Source: DASQQQ01 sp036390995 (lineage in GTDB: Bacteria; Actinomycetota; UBA4738; HRBIN12). Taken from it: a DNA stretch of 21,613 nt. The notes under the pieces were generated by a model that had not been told where the DNA came from, searched no databases, and worked only from the letters and a program-made list of their open reading frames with translations. The stretch is taken from contig DASWAT010000175.1 of the NCBI GenBank assembly GCA_036390995.1, positions 1 through 21,613 of the forward strand, given 5' to 3'. The stretch's first letter is position 1. Every line of letters begins with the position of its first letter. Below, one piece after another: positions 16,835 through 21,613 of this stretch. The position numbers and the translations under genes are program-made.

Positions 16835-17716
16835 GTGATCGGGATCAACCGGGCGAAGACCTGGATCCTCATCGCGGCGCTGGGCGGCTTGTTCGTCCTG
16901 ATCGGGAACGCCTTCTTCGGCACCCAGGGTGCCTGGTCGTTCCTGGTTATCGCGCTGGCGATCAACTTCGGGCTGTACTGGTTCTCGGACCGCATCGCCA
17001 TCGCCACGACCCGGTCCAAGCCGGTGTCCGAGCAGGAGTACCCCAGGCTGTACGCGATCGTCCGCGAGCTGGCCGGGTTGAACAACATGCCGATGCCGAA
17101 GATCTACGTCTCGGACATGCTGCAGCCGAACGCCTTCGCCACCGGGCGGAACCCGAACCACGCCTCGGTGGCCGTGACGAAGGGCATCCTGCAGATCCTC
17201 GACGAGCGCGAGCTCCGCGGGGTGCTCGCTCACGAGCTCTCGCACGTGCAGAACCGCGACATCCTCATCAACTCCATCGCCGCCGGCATCGGCATGAGCA
17301 TCACGATGCTGGCCCGGTTCGCGTTCTTCTTCGGCGGCAGCGACAGCCGGGACAACCCGTTCGGGCCGTTCGCGTTCCTCATCGCCTGGATCCTGGCGCC
17401 GATCGCGGCGGCCGTCATCCAGCTGGCTGTCTCGCGGTCCCGCGAGTACCAGGCCGACGAGTCCGGAGCGCTCCTGTCGCACGACCCCCAGGCCTTGGCC
17501 GATGCGCTCCGCAAGCTCGACGCGGCCTCGAAACAGGTCCCGGTGCCGCAGACGGTGAGCCCGGCGCAGGCGCACATGTTCATCGTGAACCCATTCTCCG
17601 GGGGGTCCGGCCGGCAGGGCAGGAGCGCCGGTCATTCGCTGGCGAACCTGTTCTCGACGCACCCGCCGACGGTGGCGCGGATCGCCAGGCTCGAGGAGAT
17701 CGCCCGCCGCCTGTAG
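16835..17716 (+). CDS. htpX: Membrane zinc metalloprotease HtpX (M48 family)
   Basis: This 293-residue membrane protease degrades misfolded or damaged membrane proteins with its active site on the cytoplasmic side. Two membrane segments (about 8-28 and 33-50) precede the conserved MPKIYVSDMLQPNAFATGR block. The zinc motif HELSH is at 133-137 and the third ligand Glu204 is in SREYQADESGA; two more hydrophobic segments lie at about 145-165 and 178-199. FSTHPPT near the C-terminus is typical of the family. The GTG start has a strong AGGAGGA eight bases upstream. The gene follows a manganese-type riboswitch and terminator, and ends at a strong hairpin shared with the convergent HAD gene. I recall htpX beside a second nuo set or grcC in other actinobacteria. 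Confidence 0.95.
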   Translation: MIGINRAKTWILIAALGGLFVLIGNAFFGTQGAWSFLVIALAINFGLYWFSDRIAIATTRSKPVSEQEYPRLYAIVRELAGLNNMPMPKIYVSDMLQPNAFATGRNPNHASVAVTKGILQILDERELRGVLAHELSHVQNRDILINSIAAGIGMSITMLARFAFFFGGSDSRDNPFGPFAFLIAWILAPIAAAVIQLAVSRSREYQADESGALLSHDPQALADALRKLDAASKQVPVPQTVSPAQAHMFIVNPFSGGSGRQGRSAGHSLANLFSTHPPTVARIARLEEIARRL

Positions 17717-17737
17717 GCGACGGGAGCGGGATCGACC

Positions 17738-17773
17738 GGAGAGGGCCGGGGCCGGTGAGCCCCGGCCCTCTCC
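17738..17773. terminator. Strong hairpin between convergent htpX and HAD gene
   Basis: Perfect 15-bp arms (GGAGAGGGCCGGGGC and GCCCCGGCCCTCTCC) flank the 6-base loop CGGTGA. The hairpin lies 21 bases after the htpX stop and five bases before the stop of the opposing gene, so it can act for both. There is no T-tract, as is usual for terminators in high-GC actinobacteria. Confidence 0.75.
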
Positions 17774-17778
17774 GCGCC

Positions 17779-18444
17779 TCACAGGGGCAGCTCGCCCAGG
17801 CCGGTGATCACCGGCACGCCCCCGGGATCTGGGGGGTCGGCGTCGTCCCAGGCGGGCAGCCCCCGCCGGATCAGGAGGGACCGGATGCCGAGATCCTCGG
17901 CCCCCCGGCAGAACCCCACCTGGTCATCGACGAAGAGGGCCTCTTCGGGGGGGACGTCGAGCGCCGACAGCGCCGCCCCGTAGATCTCGGGCTCGGGCTT
18001 CACGCTGCCGACCTCGAACGAGAGGAGGACGGCGTCCACCCGCTCGGCGAGCCCGAGACGGTCCACGACGGGCCGGGTCGAGTGAGAGCAGTTGCTCACG
18101 ATCGCCGTTCGCACGCCGTTCTCCCGCAGCCGCCGAAGCGCGAGCACCGAGTCGTCGAACAGGTGGGAGGCATGTCGGAGATGATCGGCCTCCATACGAG
18201 CGACCTCGGCGCCGAGCTCGGCGGCAGGTTCCACCTCCGATGCCCGGAACACGGCCTCCCAGTCCTCGGGGCTGTCCGCGTACGTGCCTCGGTTCCGCAG
18301 CCGGACGGTCCGGATCAACGCGTCCCGCAGCCGCTCCACCGGGACGCCGGCAAGCCCGGCCACCCGGTCCCGGAACGGCGGCCACTCGTTCCAGGCCAGG
18401 GTGTCCCACAGGTCGAGCAGCACGGCGCGGGTCCTAGGCGTCAT
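17779..18444 (-). CDS. HAD-superfamily hydrolase with atypical motif I
   Basis: The 221-residue protein has the four HAD motifs: LLDLWDTL with nucleophile Asp11, IVSNCS (motif II Ser), GSVKPEPEIY (motif III Lys) and FVDDQVG (motif IV Asp pair), with a helical cap of about 70 residues after motif I. Motif I reads DLWDT where phosphatases have DxDGT: the general acid-base Asp is replaced by Trp13. That pattern occurs in dehalogenase-like and other HAD proteins, so plain phosphatase activity is uncertain. I chose the ATG at 18444, which starts just before motif I; a GTG at 18477 adds 11 polar residues. It lies just downstream of the aminotransferase on the same strand and is likely co-transcribed. 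The substrate is unknown. Confidence 0.85.
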   Translation of the reverse strand: MTPRTRAVLLDLWDTLAWNEWPPFRDRVAGLAGVPVERLRDALIRTVRLRNRGTYADSPEDWEAVFRASEVEPAAELGAEVARMEADHLRHASHLFDDSVLALRRLRENGVRTAIVSNCSHSTRPVVDRLGLAERVDAVLLSFEVGSVKPEPEIYGAALSALDVPPEEALFVDDQVGFCRGAEDLGIRSLLIRRGLPAWDDADPPDPGGVPVITGLGELPL

Positions 18445-18490
18445 GGATCGGTCCCGGCCCGTCGATGTAGGGGTCACGCGGCTGGGACCG

Positions 18491-19885
18491 TCAGGTCGCG
18501 AGCTCCTGGCAGAACGCTCCGAAGGCCTCGATGTAGCGCTGGAGGTCGTCCTCGGAATGCTGGACCGAGATGGTCCACTGCTCCTCGTCCCCTGGCGTCA
18601 TGAAGATGCCCCGGTTAACCATCCAGGGGAACGAGGCGTAGTAGAGGTCGGGGATCGTCTCCAGGAAGTCCCGGTAGTCGGTGAGCGGCTCCTTCCGGTA
18701 CGACACGCAGCCCTTCGCACCCAGATCCACCGTGTGCGCCGGGATGCCGCTCTCGGCGATCGCCCGCTGGCAGCCTTCGGCCAGGAGCGTGCCCATCTTG
18801 CCGAGGTTCTCGTACGCATCCCGGGTGAGTACCTTCGTGAGCGCGGCGAGTCCGGCCGCTGCCGACAACGGGTTACCGTTGAAGGTGCCCTGCTGCGCGG
18901 CACCCTTGGTCACGAAGTCCATGATCGCCGCCTCTCCGCCGAACGCACCGGTGGTGGCGCCGCCGCCGACGGCTTTCGCGAACGCGGCCAGGTGCGGCCG
19001 AACGCCGAACCGCTCGGTTGCCCCCCCGTAGGCGATCGTCCCGCCACACTTCACCTCGTCGAAGATCAGGACCGCACCGTGGCGGTCGCAGATGTCGCGG
19101 AGGGCCTGCAGGTAGCCGGGCTGGGGAACGACGATGCCGATGTTCATCATGACCGGCTCGAGGATCACCGCCGCGATCTCGTCTCCGTGCTCCGCGAACA
19201 CGTCCTCGACGGCCTTCGCGTCGTTGAACGGGACGATGATCGTGTCCTCCCACATCGACCTCGGGACGCCCTTCGAGGTGGGCTGGGTCGTGTAAGCGGT
19301 GCCCCCGGAGTCCGCCGCCTCGCCGCTCACGTTGTGCCGCAAGCCGAGCGTGTCGGCCTCGGGGACGACCGAGAAGAGCAGGGCGTCGTGGTGCCCGTGG
19401 TACGACCCCTCCATCTTCACCACCCGGTCGCGCCCGGTGGCCGCCCGGGCGACCCGGAGTGCGTCCATGGTGGCCTCGGTCCCGGAGTTCACGAAGCGGA
19501 CCTGCTCCAGCTCGAACCGCTCGCAGATCTGCTCGGCCAGCGCCACGGTCGCCGGTGTGGTGACGGCGAAGTGGATGCCCTGGTCGGCGACCTTCCGGAT
19601 GGCCTCCACGATCGCCGGGTGGGCGTGGCCCACCACGTTCACGCCGAAGCCCCCGTGGAAGTCGCGGTACTCGGTGCCGTCGACGTCCCAGACCCGCGAA
19701 CCCTGGCCCCGCTGCAGGTACACGGGGTAGGGGTCGTTGGCCTGGAAATTCGATGCGACGCCGGCGGGAAGGCTCTTCACGGCCCGGGCGTGCAGTTCCT
19801 CCGAGGCGGGGGTCCGCTCGACCAGCCGTCCGGTCTCCTTCTTGGCGATCTCCGCCGCGCGTGCTTTCAGTCGCTCCACGTCCAC
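18491..19885 (-). CDS. Class III PLP aminotransferase, glutamate-1-semialdehyde aminomutase-like
   Basis: This 464-residue fold-type I PLP enzyme shows the expected landmarks: VNSGTEATMDALRVAR (phosphate-binding SGTEA at 134-138), YHGHHD (162-167), the PLP-nitrogen Asp276 in IFDEV, Lys304 in FAKAVGGGATTGAFGG as the Schiff-base lysine, and GTFNGNP (333-339). These match the glutamate-1-semialdehyde 2,1-aminomutase (HemL) group most closely, but the protein is longer than typical HemL, reads DEVKCGG where HemL usually has DEVMTGFR, and no other tetrapyrrole genes are nearby. It may act on another amino or keto acid. The GTG start has an ideal AGGAGGT (19894-19900) upstream. A candidate promoter overlapping an inverted repeat lies just before it, and a HAD gene follows. 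Confidence 0.88.
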   Translation of the reverse strand: MDVERLKARAAEIAKKETGRLVERTPASEELHARAVKSLPAGVASNFQANDPYPVYLQRGQGSRVWDVDGTEYRDFHGGFGVNVVGHAHPAIVEAIRKVADQGIHFAVTTPATVALAEQICERFELEQVRFVNSGTEATMDALRVARAATGRDRVVKMEGSYHGHHDALLFSVVPEADTLGLRHNVSGEAADSGGTAYTTQPTSKGVPRSMWEDTIIVPFNDAKAVEDVFAEHGDEIAAVILEPVMMNIGIVVPQPGYLQALRDICDRHGAVLIFDEVKCGGTIAYGGATERFGVRPHLAAFAKAVGGGATTGAFGGEAAIMDFVTKGAAQQGTFNGNPLSAAAGLAALTKVLTRDAYENLGKMGTLLAEGCQRAIAESGIPAHTVDLGAKGCVSYRKEPLTDYRDFLETIPDLYYASFPWMVNRGIFMTPGDEEQWTISVQHSEDDLQRYIEAFGAFCQELAT

Positions 19886-19902
19886 GCAGTACCACCTCCT
19901 GA

Positions 19903-19917
19903 GTACGCCCAGCGTAC
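19903..19917. repeat. Perfect inverted repeat over the aminotransferase promoter
   Basis: GTACGC and GCGTAC are separated by CCA and lie just upstream of the ribosome-binding site, overlapping the candidate -10 box. This is the position of an operator for a dimeric repressor. Six-base arms can also arise by chance in GC-rich DNA. Confidence 0.4.
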
Positions 19918-19940
19918 CCGGGCCCCACTCGGCCAGGCAA
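19911..19940 (-). promoter_or_regulatory. Candidate promoter of the aminotransferase-HAD pair
   Basis: On the minus strand, TTGCCT (19940-19935) and TACGCT (19916-19911) are separated by 18 bases and lie 25-55 bases upstream of the GTG at 19885. Both hexamers are partial matches to the sigma-70 type consensus. Confidence 0.45.
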
Positions 19941-19949
19941 TCGGACGAA

Positions 19950-19980
19950 CCGGCGCGTCGGAAGGCCTCGGATGCGCCGG
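19950..19980 (-). terminator. Candidate terminator after the yajQ-family gene
   Basis: CCGGCGC (19950-19956) and GCGCCGG (19974-19980) form a 7-bp stem with a 17-base loop, 11 bases after the stop codon. There is no T-tract, so this is only a plausible terminator. Confidence 0.35.
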
Positions 19981-19991
19981 GTTGGGGGTGG

Positions 19992-20486
19992 CTACCGGTA
20001 GTTCACGAACTGGAGCGGGATGTCGAAGTCGTGGTCCTTGAGGGCCTGGATGGCGGCCTGGAGGTCGTCCTTCTTCTTCCCGCTCACCCGGACCTGATCG
20101 CCCTGGACCTGGCTCTGCACCTTGACGTGGGTGCCCTTGAGGAACTTCACGATCTCCTTGGCCTTCTCCTCACCGATCCCGACGTTCACGTTGACGCTCT
20201 GCCGGACGGTCCCCCGGGCCGCAGGCAGGACGGGCCCGTACGCGAAGGCCTTCAGGGGGATCTCCCGGCGGACGGCCTTCTCCTTCAGGACCTCGAGCGC
20301 GGCCTTCAGCCGGTCCTCCGTGGAGGAGCGGAGCTCGATGAGCTTGTCGTCCTGGTCGATCGAGGTGCTCGTGTTCTTGAAGTCGAACCGCTGGGCGATC
20401 TCGCGCCGGGCCTGGTCCACGGCGTTCGCGACCTCGGGCATCGAGACCTGGGAGACCACGTCGAACGAGAAGCTGTCCTTCGCCAT
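19992..20486 (-). CDS. YajQ-family nucleotide-binding protein
   Basis: The 164-residue cytoplasmic protein matches the YajQ (UPF0234) family along its whole length. It starts MAKDSFSFDVVSQVSMPEV and includes the EIAQRFDFKNT segment, the SSTEDRLKAALEVL helix, VRQSVNVNVGI, and ends FDIPLQFVNYR. Family members bind nucleotides (reported for c-di-GMP in Xanthomonas, and RNA or ATP/GTP in others); the role in this lineage is unknown. The ATG at 20486 gives the usual length. A -10-like TAAGAT lies nine bases upstream, so the mRNA is probably leaderless or nearly so. It diverges from the tRNA-Tyr gene with only 26 bases between them. Confidence 0.94.
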   Translation of the reverse strand: MAKDSFSFDVVSQVSMPEVANAVDQARREIAQRFDFKNTSTSIDQDDKLIELRSSTEDRLKAALEVLKEKAVRREIPLKAFAYGPVLPAARGTVRQSVNVNVGIGEEKAKEIVKFLKGTHVKVQSQVQGDQVRVSGKKKDDLQAAIQALKDHDFDIPLQFVNYR

Positions 20487-20493
20487 CGTTCGG

Positions 20494-20501
20494 TAATCTT
20501 A
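20494..20501. promoter_or_regulatory. Symmetric -10 element shared by yajQ gene (-) and tRNA-Tyr (+)
   Basis: The 8-base TAATCTTA reads as TAATCT on the plus strand (20494-20499) and TAAGAT on the minus strand (20501-20496); both fit TANNNT. A plus-strand start would fall a few bases before the tRNA 5' end; a minus-strand start would fall about three bases before the yajQ ATG. No good -35 is seen on either side. Confidence 0.5.
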
Positions 20502-20512
20502 CGGGTGGTTTC

Positions 20513-20597
20513 GGGAGGGTGCCCGAGCGGCCAAAGGGAGCGGTCTGTAAAATCGCCGGCGTAGCCTACGGAGGTTCGAATCCTCCCCCTCCCACCA
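20513..20597 (+). tRNA. tRNA-Tyr (anticodon GTA)
   Basis: The acceptor stem GGGAGGG pairs with CCCTCCC (20587-20593), followed by A and an encoded CCA (20595-20597). The anticodon loop CTGTAAA with GTA at 20547-20549 is closed by GCGGT/ATCGC. A long variable arm follows, as expected for bacterial tRNA-Tyr, then the T arm GGAGG-TTCGAAT-CCTCC. The D arm contains GAGCGGCCAAAGGGAG. A second CCA directly follows the first. Confidence 0.96.
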
Positions 20598-20617
20598 CCA
20601 GGGGTGTTCACAAAACT

Positions 20618-20657
20618 GAGGCCCCTGACATCTCAGAACTCCGCTGAAGAGGGCCTC
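20618..20657 (+). terminator. Inverted repeat downstream of tRNA-Tyr
   Basis: GAGGCCC (20618-20624) and GGGCCTC (20651-20657) can pair over a 26-base loop. The position, 20 bases after the tRNA, would suit a terminator, but the loop is long and no T-tract follows. Confidence 0.25.
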
Positions 20658-20745
20658 GGCCGGCGTTTCGCGCGATCGAGGGCACCTGGTGGCACGTGTT
20701 CTCCGAGTTCATGCGCGAACTGATCGGATAACGCCAACCGTCTCG

Positions 20746-20811
20746 TCAGGGTTGTCGACGCTCCGTCGGGTAGACGCGTTGCGGACCGTCGATGCCCTTG
20801 AGCTCGACATC
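20746..20811 (-). pseudogene. Possible C-terminal relic of a class III nucleotide cyclase
   Basis: The minus-strand reading ends DVELKGIDGPQRVY plus eight residues and a TGA. A V-x-LKG-x-x-GP-x-x-V-Y ending is typical of the last strand of class III adenylate/guanylate cyclase domains. No cyclase core is present upstream in any frame; the sequence there belongs to a terminator-like hairpin and the secreted-protein gene. The similarity is short and may be coincidence. Confidence 0.3.
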
Positions 20812-20845
20812 GCGAGGCGCATCTACTGCGCGGCGATTACGGGAT

Positions 20846-20864
20846 GCGACGGCTGCTCCGTCGC
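20846..20864 (-). terminator. Candidate terminator of the secreted-protein operon
   Basis: GCGACGG and CCGTCGC form a perfect 7-bp stem with the loop CTGCT, 16 bases after the minus-strand stop codon at 20880. No T-tract follows on the minus strand. Confidence 0.45.
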
Positions 20865-20879
20865 CGCTCATGGGCAGCC

Positions 20880-21263
20880 TCACCCGGTGCTCGGTGCCGG
20901 TGTCGGCAGCGAGATGCCGCACGCCGACAGGGCCTGCTGGATCTTCGGATCGTTGAAGCCACCTCCGCCACCACCAGGGAAGCCCGATGGGGGCGGCTGG
21001 TTGGGGTCGAACGACGGTGCCCCGGAAGGCGGCCCGCTTGGGAAGCCCGACGGCCCTCCGGACGGAAACGTCGGGAGGTCGATCCCCGCTGCCTTCAGAC
21101 AATCTCGGATCTTCGCCTGCTCCTGCGCACTGATGGGCGACGCGCCTCCTGGTCGGAAACCGGTTGACGAGGACGTCGAACTCGATGAACCGGCACAGGC
21201 CGCGGGGGCGAGACAAGCGATGGCCGCTCCCGCGGTCCAGCGCGCGATTGTTCCTTTGTGCAC
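20880..21263 (-). CDS. Small secreted or lipoprotein-like protein with a repeated Cys motif
   Basis: The 127-residue protein begins with a short positively charged N-terminus and a hydrophobic stretch (about 10-22) ending at Cys23 in LAPAAC, a poor but possible lipobox; it is therefore secreted or membrane-anchored. A Ser-rich spacer follows. Two 14-residue units, KIRDCLKAAGIDLP (51-64) and KIQQALSACGISLP (107-120), are identical at 8 positions, each with one cysteine (Cys55 and Cys115), separated by a Gly/Pro/Ser/Phe-rich linker. The cysteines could form a disulfide. The GTG start has a perfect AGGAGGA (21269-21275). The gene lies 15 bases after the upstream DUF5666-like gene, so the two are probably one operon. 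I do not know its function. Confidence 0.75.
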   Translation of the reverse strand: MHKGTIARWTAGAAIACLAPAACAGSSSSTSSSTGFRPGGASPISAQEQAKIRDCLKAAGIDLPTFPSGGPSGFPSGPPSGAPSFDPNQPPPSGFPGGGGGGFNDPKIQQALSACGISLPTPAPSTG

Positions 21264-21278
21264 GTTGTTCCTCCTTGG

Positions 21279-21613
21279 TTAGCGCACGGTGACGGTGGTC
21301 GCCGACGTGGTGCCGTCATCGGCTTGGGTGCCGACCACCACGACCGTGGTGCCGACGGTGAGCTTCGAGACGGGGATCTCGGTGGAGCGGGTGATCGTGG
21401 TGGAGCCGGTCGTCGTGACGACGTGCTTGGTCCCGCTCAGGTCGCGCACGATGATGCGGTTGCCGTTGACCGAGACGACCGTCCCGATCACGGCGGGTGT
21501 CGAACCGCCCCCCTGGGAGCCGGAGCTAGACGCAGACCCGTCGCTGGAGCTGCCCCCCTGCGTGCCCCCGAACCCGGGGAACCCACCGCCGCCGTTCGGA
21601 ACGCCGCCGGAGA
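21279..21613 (-). CDS. Gly/Ser-rich protein with DUF5666-like beta domain (5' end outside window)
   Basis: The frame is open from the right edge to the TAA at 21279-21281, giving about 110 visible residues; the N-terminus is missing. The first 40 visible residues are a Gly/Ser/Pro-rich linker (GGVPNGGGGFPGFGG, then Ser- and Gln-containing repeats). The rest, starting TPAVIGTVVSVNGNRIIVRD and continuing with the TTTGSTTITRSTEIPVSKL block and VGTTVVVVGTQADDG, is a beta-rich module like those annotated DUF5666 in actinobacterial exported proteins. A GTG at 21491 lies in the middle of this frame and is not needed as a start. The missing part probably holds a signal or membrane segment. Function unknown; it pairs with the small secreted protein downstream. 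Confidence 0.75.
   Translation of the reverse strand, partial: SGGVPNGGGGFPGFGGTQGGSSSDGSASSSGSQGGGSTPAVIGTVVSVNGNRIIVRDLSGTKHVVTTTGSTTITRSTEIPVSKLTVGTTVVVVGTQADDGTTSATTVTVR

Larger units (their letters stand above)
20598..20879. other. Gene-poor stretch after tRNA-Tyr with possible coding relics
   Basis: No complete gene is convincing here. The stretch holds a 7-bp inverted repeat (20618-20657), a short open plus-strand reading ending at a TAA at 20730-20732 (peptide end GTWWHVFSEFMRELIG, not recognised), a possible cyclase relic on the minus strand (about 20746-20811), and a hairpin (20846-20864) after the minus-strand operon. Its base pattern is less coding-like than the rest of the window. 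Confidence 0.6.

Noticed and set aside
20306..20611. Minus-strand open frame running across the tRNA and the start of yajQ
   Set aside because: It is the antisense of a structured tRNA and of yajQ in another frame; peptides like GRGRIRTSVG are a familiar tRNA-antisense artefact.
20689..21282. Plus-strand open frame of about 197 codons over the secreted-protein gene
   Set aside because: The minus-strand gene there has an ideal ribosome-binding site, an export signal and an internal repeat; the plus-strand translation is low-complexity Pro/Gly with no start signal.

Overview
The window is about 21.6 kb of very GC-rich DNA with many GTG starts, start/stop overlaps and leaderless-looking promoters. 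Gene content (two nuo sets, a long-chain prenyl diphosphate synthase, htpX) points to Actinomycetota or a close high-GC relative. I cannot place it more precisely from sequence alone.

Layout. (1) 1-6499, + strand: the distal part of a respiratory complex I operon, the end of nuoH followed by nuoI, J, K, L, M and N. (2) 6531-7538, +: a long-chain polyprenyl diphosphate synthase, probably making the menaquinone tail, with a leaderless-type -10 box. (3) 7585-16604, +: a second nuo cluster in the order A, B, C, H, I, J, K, L, M, N with a candidate promoter of its own. It has no nuoD and no nuoEFG. (4) 16605-17716, +: a leader that reads as a manganese-responsive yybP-ykoY riboswitch ending in an intrinsic terminator, then htpX, a membrane zinc protease. 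(5) 17738-17773: a 15-bp hairpin between convergent genes. (6) 17779-19885, - strand: a class III aminotransferase of the glutamate-1-semialdehyde aminomutase type, then a HAD-fold hydrolase. (7) 19992-20486, -: a YajQ-family protein, divergent from a tRNA-Tyr(GTA) gene at 20513-20597; both may share a symmetric -10 element. (8) 20598-20879: a gene-poor stretch with possible coding relics. (9) 20880-21613, -: a small secreted or lipoprotein-like protein, preceded in the same operon by a Gly/Ser-rich protein with a DUF5666-like beta domain that runs off the right edge.

How the parts fit. The two nuo sets and the prenyl synthase form a menaquinone-linked electron-transfer locus. Set 1 is the end of what is presumably a full 14-gene operon. 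Set 2 encodes all seven membrane subunits plus NuoB, NuoC and NuoI, but not the quinone-site partner NuoD or the NADH module. It must therefore borrow NuoD or work with a different peripheral arm. NuoI2 carries a Pro/Ala linker and a charged helical tail, and NuoH2 departs from the family in its acidic quinone-side loop, which suggests specialisation.

The most striking single observation is the manganese-type riboswitch in front of htpX. Its aptamer 3' strand is also the 5' arm of the terminator, the architecture of a transcriptional ON switch.
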